Source of the DNA: Bromus sterilis
Taxonomy: Eukaryota; Streptophyta; Magnoliopsida; Poales; Poaceae
Length of the DNA stretch: 64,000 nucleotides
Direction: 5' to 3'
Assembly: GCA_950022295.1 (NCBI GenBank)
Contig: OX465598.1
Coordinates: forward strand, 63,410,001 to 63,474,000
Shown piece by piece: positions 44,001 through 55,760 of the stretch; positions within the stretch are counted from its first letter, which is position 1, and each line of letters begins with the position of its first letter. The notes beneath the pieces are model-generated. The model was not told where the DNA came from. It searched no databases and saw nothing but the letters and a program-made list of their open reading frames with translations. The position numbers were made by a program, and so were the translations under genes.

Positions 44001-47000
44001 CGCGACACGACGGCATGACTCCGGCCGCCGTATCTTCCACCTCGGCCGCGCCGCTTCCCAACTACGTTCACTGCATCTGCATACCATAACTCGTCACCAT
44101 TCTTCCGTTCACCGGCCGGATCCAGATATGCATTGGACTGATCCATCCATTCATCTCTCGTCCCAATCCAATCCTCTAGAGTGCAAAGAAGGTTCAGAAT
44201 TTTCTTCTGCACTCCTGCTTACCACATTTGTTTGAGGCTGTCAGCACACCATTTCCAGAATCACAGGTTACAAAGCTACAATCACACGATTTAACTATAA
44301 CATCGTGATGTAGTACCCACCATTCAGTGCTCAGAAATCCACCAAGTAATATCTCCAATAGTGATCATCGATCCTTCTGCAGTCTGCACACACAGCAGCG
44401 CATGCATTATCATCTAGTGTCACACACACCATCTGTCCCTGTAAAACCTATCACCCAAAGCGGCCCAATAATTCACCTTTAGCAAAACGAAAGATCTCCC
44501 TGAGATGAGCCGAACCCGAAGATCGGAGATCGAAGAAAGGCGTAAACTGCGATCGAAACAGTTGCTGCGCTTTTCGCCATCACGAATTATGGGCCAAGGA
44601 TCGGTGGAGTAAAGGGTTGTCGTTGTTGAGAGCTAAGCTTGGCTTAGGCAGCCAGCCAGCCAACCATTATGCTTATGCAGGTGTAGTTGCACTGTCTACC
44701 ACTACTACTACAACAAGCACAGTAGCTGGGCAATGGATAGGTGGATGGCTGAGAGCTTCGAGATTTTGCTTTCGCAGCTGCAATTATTCTTAAAGGCAAG
44801 CAAATATGGATGGATGGCCAGGTCTCATTCCATGCTTAGTCCTTCTCATTATTAAGCTTGATCGCTCCTTCCGTCTTGTTATCTTATGTGACCGCAACCT
44901 TTCTGCAATCTTCCAAATTAAGCCCCAGGATCTGCCCTCGATTTGTTTAGCACATGCACGTCGGTTTCCAGCACAGAGACACAACTAGGAGGCTCATCGG
45001 TGGCGAACTTTGCATCTTCAATGATACTCCATCCTTTTCCGTTCTAAAATTGAAATAGTTTTCTATTTTGTACTATCTCACAAACAAAGTTTTTTATCGT
45101 TCATTTGTTTAAAAGATAGCTACCCGTTCATGTCAAACCTAATGATCATCACTGAAGGTGAAAAACTGGATCTCTCTCTCTTCTCATCAGACTCTTCTTA
45201 GCCACAGTTACCAGGAAACAATTCTATCTTGTTAAGATACACGGAGGAGAAAGCAATGTTGGTCTCTGCATTTGCTGAACTTTCTGTCCTTGACAAATTT
45301 AGCAAAGCAACGAGGTGTGACCGTGTGAGTTGACAATTGAGCCTTCTAACAACCGTAGATAATTACCATTTCGGCCGTACGCCGTTCAGAAGGTCTCTCT
45401 CTGGGAGAGAATATACATCTTTTTCTCCATCTGCTAATAACCATTTTCCGTGGTAATCATAGTCAATAGAGGAGCGCATTAGGGTTGAGGAGGGGTCGGA
45501 TGTTTGACCAGCAACCACCAGCAAAAACCTGAGCCGCTGCTTTGTTTCCTTCTTTCTGCTGGCTAGCTTTGGCTGAATTATTGGAACCAAAGCGAAGCAA
45601 AGCGGAGTGATGGTGAGTCGAGTGACACCGGACCATACTTGATGATTTCTTGGTGTGCTTGTTGCACTCTCCTCCTCTCCTGTAGCACAGTCCAGGATTC
45701 ATTCTGATTGTCCTTCCTCTGTACCGTTGTACGTACTACTTTAATAATTCAGTGAGGCCGGTCGGGCCGACAGATGATAATATATTCAGCGGCCGGTCTA
45801 ATTGTCTATTCCATAGCCTTTTATTATTAAAGATTTGCACGACTGAATTCGTTGTGGCACAGGCCTTTTCTGCCCAAGACCCACACGGGTTCATGCACTG
45901 ATGTACGCATGCATGCATGGATATTTTGCATGGATATCTAGGGCCTTGAGAGTTGAGACATTGATATTCTGGTGCAATAATTGGGAAAAGATGAGCTACA
46001 AAACTCTACGGAAATAGGGTTGCTTGCAGTGCAATGGGCTAGACACTTAGACAGACAGGTGGTGGTTGGAGTGCGCAGAGGAATCGAGCGGTGCAAAAAT
46101 ACGATGGAGCATCGACCGTCTTGCTTGCTTTGCTCTCGTGTCGGTACAAAACGGACGTGGCTTGTTTTAGCCTCTCATGGCCATTCTTTGTCCTTTGTTC
46201 CTCGCTAGAATGTTCGGCATATATATCCTGAGTAAGTAAAGGGATGTGTACCGCTGCTGTGGCATGTATACCCTGAGTAGAGTACTTGTGTGTACGTGTA
46301 GTGGAAGCCTCATGTACCTACCGCGTACGCGTACGATGTGCGTTAAAGTGTGTGTTTTGCCGCACTTGCAAAACGTGCGTAGTAAGTACAACTGAAAAAA
46401 GATAGATGAGGCTACGGCGTAGTGGTGAAGCCCTGCTGTTTGTTTGGTTTATTCCGTTACGTAGACGCTTGCGCCCAATTTTAGGGTATGTTTGTTCGTA
46501 GACAAATGATGCCCCTCTGCTAAAAGAATAAAACATGACATAATTATCGCAGTGAAACAAACCGTAGCTGCAAATAGTCGCGACACGTGCAAACTGAGCC
46601 TAGTTCGGATAGTTAGGTTCCTTGTATTAGAACCAGCCAACCAATGTTCAAGTTCTAGATTTGATATTGATGTGCGCATATTAGAGATTTATTTTAATTA
46701 GGACTTTCAGTTATGTGCTTTTAGTGAAAGAAGAGCTTGTGGTAACTTCATTAATTTTAAAATAACGTATCGGTTCAGTCTTTCAAAAATGTTCATAGGG
46801 ATAGGATTTACGTGTGCATGTTCATAGAAATGAATGTATGAGAGGACGTGTGGACGACTGTACCATGTTCTAGAAGAATCCCCGCAGCACGTGTTGCAAT
46901 TTTCTCATGGGGCAGCTAGAAGCTACAGTATTTGATCGACATGTTGTGCACATGGTGTTTATCTATCTACGTACGTACTCCTACGAAGGACTTTTGTCCG

Positions 47001-47650
47001 GCCGCTCGGACGACGCGAGCTTACTTGTCCGAAGGCGCCGCGTACGAGGAGGCGTAGCCGCGCAATCCAGCATGTAATCGCAAGATTGCTCAGCTCATCA
47101 CGACCGACTGAGTGAGCTGAGCACGGCGGGCGAGAGACGGACGAGCGGCGAGGGTGGCTGAGCTGGGCCACCACGTTCCTGATGAGGGAGAGCCGCCACC
47201 TACCTCAAATCTGACCGTGGGAAGCGCCCAATTCCCGCACGAATTCCGGTGACGACCGGAGAAGCGTCCTGGCCTGGAGCTAGCTAGGTCTTCAGCGGCA
47301 CACAGCCGTCCAAACACATGGCGTAGTACGTGCTCCGTGGTCCTTTAATTGGGATGGAAACGCACGCGCACGCGAGATGGAGCCGGATTCACGTACGCCT
47401 GCCCCGCAAAACTCTCGCCTTAGCTTAGCTAGGCGCCTGTACACCTGTTCAATCTCGCTTGCCCCCGTGGATCATCCTCCTCGATCCGCGTCTCAGGAGG
47501 GGGCGCCGCGTAGCCACCGCTCCCTCCCGCGCCTGCGTTTGGTGAAGAATGGCTTTATCTACACTGACGCACGGTTACCTCTCGTGTGTGTGGTGGTAAT
47601 AATAATGGAGTAGTAATATCTAACCCTTCAAAAGAACAAGTAATATCCCC
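44001..47650. other. Low-repeat intergenic DNA without a recognised gene
   Basis: Composition is balanced and no transposon landmarks were seen, unlike most of the window. Short frames (44790-44988, 45363-45702, 45981-46208, 46959-47317, 47377-47613) lack family motifs and are mutually overlapping. A possible Stowaway left end, CTCCATCCTTTTCCGTTC at 45024, has no partner. It could hold noncoding RNA or remote regulatory sequence, but nothing in it shows that. Confidence 0.4.
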
Positions 47651-47653
47651 TAA

Positions 47654-47855
47654 GGCCTTGTTTGGTTAGCCTCGACGTGGATTTTCCATAGCTCAATCCA
47701 CCCCTTACCACTTGAACCCACGGGGTATAAAAGAATCGTCATTTAGGCGCGGACTTAATCCACGATCAACCAACGAAGAAATTGCCTGACATGATCTCAA
47801 TCCACGCGTGGATCAGTTCCACTGGAGATTGGTCGAGCAGTAACCAAACAATGCC
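47654..47855. mobile_element. Tourist-type MITE (202 bp)
   Basis: Terminal repeats GGCCTTGTTTGGTTA and TAACCAAACAATGCC (one mismatch) are flanked by TAA on both sides (47651-47653 and 47856-47858). The interior pairs TCCACG and CGTGGA type segments. No coding. Confidence 0.88.
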
Positions 47856-47979
47856 TAAAGAAATACTAATATTTTTTAAGAAAACTCTGAATGTATAATG
47901 GATGTTCGCCTCGATGCATCTTAAATACAATCTTTGTGTTTTTTAATCGTTTTAGGATGTTTTTTATTATTTTGTTTGA

Positions 47980-48430
47980 ATACATATTAAAACGTGAGAT
48001 ATTTGTCGGAATTGATTTCAGTGAATCCTTCGGTAGGGTGTTCTATCTAGACGATTGATGATGATGATAACAGAAGACATGTGGCACATAAATTTACCCA
48101 GATTGGGGTTTCCTTAATGGAGATAAAATCCTACTCCTGCTTCTTCTTTATTATGATGGAGTGTAATAACGAGTACAATGATTAAGGGATTGTTGTCTAG
48201 ATCTATGATCTAACTTGTGATTATGATTGCTCCTAGGGGCCTCATTAACCTCAATTTATATAAAGGATCACGGGCACGAGGATTACATGAGTTCTACATC
48301 GGTATTGTCAAGGAAACCGAAACTGGCTACGATACTATCATCTTGTCCTCCAGGGAGGTTGTAGATCTTCTATCTTCAGATCTAGAGCCTCCTCTAGTGG
48401 TCCGTTAATCTGTCTATCCATAGGTCCAAA
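47980..48430. mobile_element. Decayed LTR fragment
   Basis: Text such as TTTACCCAGATTGGGG, TCCTACTCCTGCTTC, TATTATGATGGAGTGTAATA and CATTAACCTCAATTTATATA is what I would expect of the leader part of a Triticeae LTR. No borders, PBS or coding remain. The frame 48217-48408 is not a gene. Confidence 0.4.
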
Positions 48431-48859
48431 CATCAGCCAACGAAAAGAAAACCTAACCTCATCACCCTAAATAAACGATAAAAATTGACACGGGAGTTCC
48501 ATCAAACCTTATTCTGATGAATGACGAACTCGAGGATTAATGGAGTCTGGAATACCAACTACAAGATGAAGTGACACCATCCGTCCTAGTTTTGATACTT
48601 CAACGACGAGAAAATTCTAACCTAAACTACTAGAAAAAGTCGAGGAATCCAGATCCCCCCTCCCTACCGATCGACCCATGAAGCAATGGGGCGAGGGGAG
48701 GCCAATCGACATGCATGCCGACAGAGCTGGAGAGGATAAATTCTTTGCCCTAGCTACCACTTTCACGAGAGGGAAATATAAATAAATTTTATTTATATGC
48801 CATTTATATAATTAAGAAAACCCGTAAGTAGTTTTTAGCGTGAAATGACATTTCCATGT
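48431..48859. other. Unassigned DNA before the tandem array
   Basis: No gene recognised. AACTACTAGAAAAAG at 48626 resembles a degenerate CACTA terminus but has no partner. Confidence 0.35.
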
Positions 48860-51800
48860 ACGATAATCCTCTTTCGCCTCATTGCGCTTTCGTCATTCCT
48901 ATTGTCAACTTTCATTTCCTACCTTGATCTTGTCCGCTATCCCCCTCTTGCTCTTTCTTTACCCAAGTCGTTGTCGTTCCACTCAGATCGTCCACCGTTG
49001 TCGTTGTCCTCCGTCGCCGCCTCTGAGTTATCAATTTTTACTATCCATTATTTTCAAGATGTTTTTGCCATTCCATCGATCCTCCTTGTCATCTTCACCA
49101 CTCTTTCCTTATCCTAGTCGCTAGCCCGCTCCTTAAATCTGCCACCACCATTTGCCCACCCCCGCAACCCATGAAAGTGTCAAATCATACAGACGACGTA
49201 CCTCCAGAAGGCCTTCCAACGGTCTCTAGGATGCCCATTATACCTACTAAACATGGCATGCTTCATTGTGAACATTGCCTATTTATTGATCGTTATCTCA
49301 TCGTTGTTTACAATCGACTGCCCCTCCCCCCTTACCATTCCCTTCCCCATCTAGTATCCATTCATATCTTTGCATCTCTTCTTAATTTTTTCTGATTTTA
49401 TTTTCAATACTTCCCTTTATTCCTCCCCCTACACCTCACTTTCCACTAATCTTCACCATAGGGAACGGTGTAGAGCGTCATTCCCAAAGTAAAAAGATGA
49501 AAAGTTCACTTTTATTTTGGCTCATAGCACGACCAATATTTTTGATACCTAGGAATTTCAACAATTTGGTATCTACACATTACACAAGTATCTTCAACCA
49601 ACGGTGTACGGACCCCTCTTGTTTTGTTAATCCATCTTCACCTCCCTTGTGACACGAGCATTCATGATCTTTCGCCCTTCTAATCCATGGACCTCGGGAG
49701 ATGAGCGCACTTGCAAGATCTGGTCAGATCAGGAGATGAGCGCACTTGCAAGATCTGGTCCGATCACTCGATCAATGAAAAATGTGTGGTCGAGCTTGCC
49801 CCTCCCATCTTCTAGCTCATCCCTAGGCATCACTCTAGTGTTGTTTGGTTAGGAGGGCCTTAATATTTGATCTTTTATCCAAGACATTTGAGGCAAGCTT
49901 TGGCATGTATAGTTATGGTGCAATATAATGAGCTCTACCGCTTCCTTCTCTCTATTGCGCTCCGTGATACTCCAGACACCCTCCACTCGTGTCGGCCTGC
50001 CGCAACAACATACTCCACCAGGTATTACTACCACGCGTTGCTATTTGACTCATGTCAATACCCCCATTGGCAGCTCACTTGGAATTCGTGGGGCCCTCTA
50101 CGCATCAAGTTATTCCTCTAAGGTGTCAAGTTTGACAGTCATCATACGATGACAAGGCAATCTATTATTTATCAAAAAGAATCTGCATCCCCTCGATCCT
50201 CTCTAGCAGCTTCTTCCCTATTTCCTTATCCTAGCCGCCGCATGCGCTCCTTAAATCTTCCACCATCATCTGTCCGCCCCTGTGAATCATGAAAGTGCTA
50301 GATCGTACAGACCTCATACCTCGAGAAGGCCTTCCAATAGTCGTTAGGACTCTCATTATACCTATGAAATACGTCATGTGTCATTGTGAACATTTCCTCT
50401 TTGTTGATCATCATATCATCGTTATAGACAATCGACTCCCACTCCCTCCCCTCTTTTCAATTCGCTTCCACCTCTATTATTCATTCATCTCTCTTGCTCT
50501 CTTCTTCCTTCTGTCCGATTATCTCTTAATTCCTCCCCTTTTTTCCTCCTCCCTAACACCTCACCTGACACTTATCAACACCATAGGAGACGATGTAAAG
50601 CGTCATGCCCAAAGAACAACGATCAAATGTTCACTTTGATATTGGATAATACCACAGCCAATGTTGTTCATACTTAAGAATTTCAACAACTATTGTCATA
50701 ATAACCAACGGTGTATAGACCCCCTCCCGTTTGTGGATCCATCTTCACCTCCCTTTCAACCCGATCTTTCACGCTTCTACCACTTGGACCTTGGGGGTGG
50801 GTGCACTCGCAAGTTTTGGAGCGATCACTGGATCGATGGCACATATGTGGTCGAGCTTGCCCCTCCCATCTTCGAGCTCATCCCTAGGCATCACCCCAAT
50901 GTTCTTATGTTCAGGTGGGCCTTCATATTTGATCTTGTATCCAAGACACTTGAGATGCGCTTGGGCATGTGGCTAAGGTGCAATATATTGAGCTCTGCTG
51001 GCTCCTTCTCTCCATTACGCTCCCTGACACTCTAGACACCCTCCACTAGAGTCGGGCCGCCTTGGCAACATACTCTGCCAGCTATTTCTACCACGCGTTG
51101 TTATTTGAATCATATAAATACCGCAATTGTCGGCTCACTTAGAATTCATGGGCCCTCTATGCACCAAGTTTTTCCTCTAAGCTATCAAGTTTGACTGTCG
51201 TCGTATTATGAGAAGGCATTCCATTTTTTCTCAAAAAAACATCATCCCCTCTATAATTTCTAGAAACTTCTTCCATCTTTCCTTATCCTAGCCGCCGCAC
51301 ATGGTACTTAAATCCATCAACACCATTTTTCCACCCCTGTAACTCATGAAAGTGCCAGATCATACATACGGCATACCTTGAGAAGGCCTTCCAATACTCG
51401 TAAGGACGCTCATTATACCTACTAAATATGTGAGGTTTCATTGCGAGCATTGCCTCTTTTTTTATCACCATCTCATCGGTATATTCAATCGAATCCACCT
51501 CCCTCCCCTCTTTCCATCTGCGTCCCCCTCTATTATTCATTCATCTCTCTCCCACTCTCCTTATTTCCAGTTTTCTCTTCATTCCTCCCCTTTCTTCATC
51601 CTCCCTAATACCTCACCTCCCACTCATCGTCACCATAGGGGACGATGAAAAGCGTCATGCCCAAAGAACAATAACAATAAAAAGTTCACTTTGATTTTGG
51701 ATAATACTACAACCAATGCTGTTCATACTTAAGAATTTCAACAACTATCTTCATAATAACTAACAGTGTACAAACCCCTCTAATTGTGGAACCATCTTCA

Positions 51801-52975
51801 CCTCCCTTGCAACCGAACATTCAGATCTTTCGAGCTTCTACCACTTGCACCTTGGGGGATGGGTGCAATTGCAAGTTTTGGACCGGTCATTGCATCGATG
51901 GAAAATATGTGGCCGAGCTTTCCCATCCCATCTTCAAGCCCGTCCCTACGCATCACTCAAGTGTCATTCAATTAAGGAGGGCCTTCATATTCGATCTTGG
52001 ATCCAAGGGATTCGAGGTGCGCTTGGGCCTATGGCCATAATGGAATATATCGAGCTCTGGCAGCTCCTTCGCTCCATTTTTCTCTCTAATACCGCCTCAT
52101 CGACATACTGTACTAGGTCTTGCTACCATGAGTGATTATTTGACTCATCTCGATACCCCCATTGGTGCCTCACTTGGAATTCATGGGATATGATAACGCA
52201 TCCTATTATTTCTCAGATTTTTTTGGCATCCCCTCGATCCTCTCTGATACCTTCTTCCCTCTTTCCTTATCTTAGCCGTCGCACGCGCTCTTTAAATCCG
52301 CCACTATCATTTGTCCACCTCTGTGACTCATGAAAGTGCAAGATCGTACAAACGTCATACCCCAAGAAGGCCTTCCAATAGACGTTAGGACGCTGATTAT
52401 ACCTACTAAATATGTTATGTGTCATTGTGAACATTGCCTCTTTTTTTTATCATCATCTCATCGTTATAGACAATCGATGCCCCCTCCCTCCCCTCTTTCC
52501 ATCTGCTACCCATCTATTATCCATTCATGTATCTCCCTCTCTTCTTCCTTCTTTTCGATTTTCTCTTCATTCCTCCCCATTCTTCCTCCTCCCTAACACC
52601 TCACGTGCCACTCATCTTCACCATTGGGGACGGTGTAAAGCATCATGCCCAAACAATAACGATTAAAACTTCACTTTGATTTTGGATAATACAACAACCA
52701 ATGTTGTTAATACTTAAGAATTTCAATAACTATTCATCATATCTAATGCTGTACAGACCCCCCCCCCCCTCCTTTGTGGATCCATCTTCACCTCCCTTGC
52801 AACCCGAACATTCACGATCTTTTGTGCATATACCACTTGGACCTTGAAGTATAGGTGTACTTTCAAGTTTTAGACCGATCACTAGATCAATGGCAAATAT
52901 GTGGCCGAGTTTCCACCTATGATCTCTGAGCTCGTCCCAAGGGATCACCCTAGTGTTGTTCTATTCAGGAGGGCT
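48860..52975 (+). repeat. Tandem array of about 1.05-kb units derived from a LINE ORF2 fragment
   Basis: The landmark CATGAAAGTG followed by AGATCxTACAxAC recurs at 49169, 50287, 51346 and 52328 (spacings 1118, 1059 and 982). Each unit has, in order: a CT-rich lead with CCTTATCCTAGCCG, the landmark, GAGAAGGCCTTCCAATAG, a CT-rich stretch, then ACTTAAGAATTTCAACAAC, then a block whose plus-strand translation is LINE-like (FWSDHWIDG, ELAPPIFELIP, IELWQLLRSI, TWNSWGPLRIKLFL). The last block matches the region between reverse transcriptase and zf-RVT of plant LINEs. Units differ by many substitutions. The fourth unit is cut at 52975. A fifth piece lies at 61899-62399. Confidence 0.85.
49697..49766. 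repeat. 35-bp tandem duplication in array unit 1
   Basis: A 35-base segment starting GGAGATGAGCGCACTTGCAA occurs twice in a row (49697-49731 and 49732-49766) with one or two differences. The other units have one copy. Confidence 0.9.
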
Positions 52976-53084
52976 GTCGGGGGGATTATTCACAGCTAAG
53001 ACCCGACCAGAAGACAGCACCCAAAAGGAAGACTCGGCCAGAAGACATGTCATATTATGTAACCCGGTAACATAAGTCGGCTGG
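52976..53084 (+). mobile_element. LTR start, truncated
   Basis: It begins TGTCGGGGGGATTATTC, the look of a gypsy LTR start, directly where array unit 4 ends. It is itself cut after 109 bp by the next retrotransposon (53085). The remainder was not found in the window. Confidence 0.45.
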
Positions 53085-54767
53085 TGATACGTCTCAAATG
53101 TACGATAATTTCTGCTCATTCCATGCATGTTTTGTGTGATATTGCTATGCTCTAGATACACTTTCATGCACTTTTGATCATATTTGGACTAACCTATTAA
53201 CTCAGTGCACCCCAGTGCTAGTTTCTGTTTTCTGCTGTTTTTCTATTTTAGTTTTCCCCCATATAAAAAATGCTCCAAAAATCCGGGAAAAATCAGATAA
53301 AAATCAGCGTGAAGGAAGATTCCAGAGCCCCGAAGGAGGGCCAGGGGGCCACCACCAGGTGCCCAGGCGGCCAACTGACGCAGCCAGGGGCCTGGACGCG
53401 CTAGGGGGGTGCCTGGAGCCCTGGTGGCCCCCTGGCTGCCCCCCTTCGCCTATTTAATCACCGTCACGGGAAACTTCCGAGAAGAGAACCCTTATTTGCG
53501 ATCTCTCCTCTGTTCCGCTGCCACCGCGCTTCCAAGATCGGGAGCATCGTCAGGACCCTTCCCGGCACCCTACCGGAGGGAGGATCGACCTCCGAGAGCT
53601 TCCCCTCCACCATGGACGCTTCCCGGATGTGCCGTGAGTAGTTTCCTTTGGACCATAGGTCCGTGATCAATAGCTATGTGATGTTCTCCTCCACTCTTTG
53701 TTCTTCATGGTTTAGACCTCGTGAGCTGCCCTGCATGATCGAGGCACATATGTAATCTTTCTTCTTTTGCTATGCTGAGTTTGATGGGATCTGATGGATT
53801 ATGATATTATGTTCAGATTGTGATAGAGTAATATAATTGGTTCTTATCTTTTGTATTTTTGTTACGAAGTAATCCTTGCATGTTCTCTGTTGCTGTTTAT
53901 TTCTTTGGACAGGTAGTAGTTGTAACTCCAAGAGGGAACGTTATGCTCGATTGTGGGTACATGCCCCCTGATGACACGATTGAGTGAAAGAAACATGAGT
54001 ATAGGGGATGTGATGTGGCCACAAGGGGGAAAACAACGGTGCTTGTAACCGCGGTTGCAAGGATTGTTTACTTTACGCAAAGTTCTTTTTTATGCAGTTG
54101 TATGTTTCTTTGGGTTTACACTTTGGGTGGGGATCGCAACTTAATACCAGCGAGATGTTCTGGATAGATATCTTAAGGTGGATGATTAGTAGTAGATGCA
54201 GATGGATTTCGGTCTACTTATTTTGGCGTATTGTCCATGCTTTTGAGCATCTTCCTTTATTTTGTAGCATATTTAGCATTGCGGTGCATTTATAATCCTG
54301 TCAATTGCCCTTCTGTAATTTGTTTACCTCGCATAGCAGTTTTATCGTCTTTTAGGAGAGAGACATCACTAGTGAACATCAGGGGACCCCGGTCCATATT
54401 CTCATTATTCTTTACACGCTTATTTACTTTTCTGCTTTTACTTTCAGTTGCTATCATCATTATCATTATCCCTTGTGTTTTGATCCTTTGTAAACAACAA
54501 GACCGAAGATATTGACAACCTCTCTGAACTTCGTTGGGAGCAAAGTTAGTTGTGTCTGTGTGCAGGTCCAGGTGAAGTAAGCAACCCTAAGTTGTGAACG
54601 GTGCCATTGTTCACTTCACCACCTACTTATAATCGTCGGATTCCTACTGGTCGACACTCTCAACCTTGGTATCTTCACCATGGGAAACTTGCCGCTATGC
54701 TGCATCTCACCTTCCACTTGGGGTAACCAACGAAGGGCGAGAAGAAATTATCCTCTCTCCCGTATCA
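53085..54767 (+). mobile_element. 5' LTR of a gypsy-type retrotransposon (1.68 kb)
   Basis: It starts TGATACGTCTC and ends CCCGTATCA, with GCTGG (53080-53084) as left flank. Ten bases after it lies the PBS-like TGGCGCCGTTGCCGGGGA at 54778. A TATA-like TATTTAA is at about 53453, before a GC-rich leader. Frames inside (53215-53666) are LTR sequence. Confidence 0.8.
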
Positions 54768-54944
54768 AGAAAATTTATGGCGCCGTTGCCGGGGACTCCG
54801 AGTGATAAGATAGGGGAGTTGCCCACTACCTTTTACCTTTACTTTTTAGTCTTTTTAGTTTACCTTTCAGTTTTTATCTTTGAGTCTTATATCAAAAATC
54901 ACAAAAAATTATTTATCTTGCTTTTAGTAGTCCTTCTTGTTTAA

Positions 54945-55760
54945 ATGAACATGTTAGGACTTGGTTCTTTGTGGGAATCGGAAGTTCTCGATTTCCGTCA
55001 AAGGGATGGAGAAAATATGAAGAAGGCATGGGACAGAATTTCGGAAGCACATAAAAGAATCATGCCTTGGATACCTATAAAAATTATGCTTAGAAATTTT
55101 TACCATGGTCTTTTTAAGTGGTGTAAACACTCTCTTGATATTATAGCTGAAGGAGACTTTTTAGAGTGTGATGAAGCTAGAGCTATTTATATTTTGCATG
55201 GCCTATCTAGTTATTTTTTTTATGATCGTAGTATTGATACTGTTATAGATAGAGTTGCCGCTATTGAAAAGAGGATGGATGCTCTAGATTTGAGGAAAGT
55301 AGAAGACCTTAAGTCCAACAAGAAAGAAATGTTGGAGATAGATGATGATTGGGAGCCCTTTGTTAGGATTGGCATCTCTAACCAAGACTTCCTTGCTTTT
55401 TGTGATATTGGATCCATGGTTTCTACTATGCCAAAATTAGTTTATGATTCTTTGAAACTAGATATGAATAAATTGTCATCTTATCATGAACTTGCTAATG
55501 GAGATATTTCAGAGGTTAAAGGAAAGGTAAAAGAAGTCCAAGTTACATTCCTTCATAGGATTGCACCGATGGATTTCTTCGTCATGGAGCCAAACCAAAG
55601 CAACATTGTGCTTGGAAGGGACTTCCTCCGAGCTATGAAAGGCTTCATTGATATTGGTAATGGGTTCATACGCTTACGCGGTAAGGCGAAAGGTAAGTAC
55701 CTCTTTCCTAGGAAGAAGAAGAATGAGCTTATTGAAAATCAATTTAAAGATTTTTTATGA
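54945..55760 (+). CDS. Retrotransposon gag remnant fused to aspartic protease
   Basis: One 271-residue frame. Residues about 15-90 are gag-like (FRQRDGENMKKAWDRI, then RNFYHGLFKWCKHSLDI). Residues about 140-250 are a retropepsin-like domain: VRIGISNQDFLAFCDIGSMVSTMPK with an Asp-Ile-Gly in place of the Asp-Thr/Ser-Gly triad, and SNIVLGRDFLRAMKGFIDIG. Triticeae elements of this kind often carry Asp-Leu-Gly here, so activity is doubtful. After KKKNELIENQFKDFL it stops. No reverse transcriptase or integrase follows. It is likely the protein of a nonautonomous or internally deleted gypsy element. Confidence 0.7.
   Translation: MNMLGLGSLWESEVLDFRQRDGENMKKAWDRISEAHKRIMPWIPIKIMLRNFYHGLFKWCKHSLDIIAEGDFLECDEARAIYILHGLSSYFFYDRSIDTVIDRVAAIEKRMDALDLRKVEDLKSNKKEMLEIDDDWEPFVRIGISNQDFLAFCDIGSMVSTMPKLVYDSLKLDMNKLSSYHELANGDISEVKGKVKEVQVTFLHRIAPMDFFVMEPNQSNIVLGRDFLRAMKGFIDIGNGFIRLRGKAKGKYLFPRKKKNELIENQFKDFL

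Noticed and set aside
45024..45140. Stowaway-like left end CTCCATCCTTTTCCGTTC
   Set aside because: No complementary right end with TA within 300 bp.
44001..47650. Possible host gene in the transposon-poor stretch
   Set aside because: No frame over 80 residues with a known motif and no convincing exon chain. Reported as unassigned.
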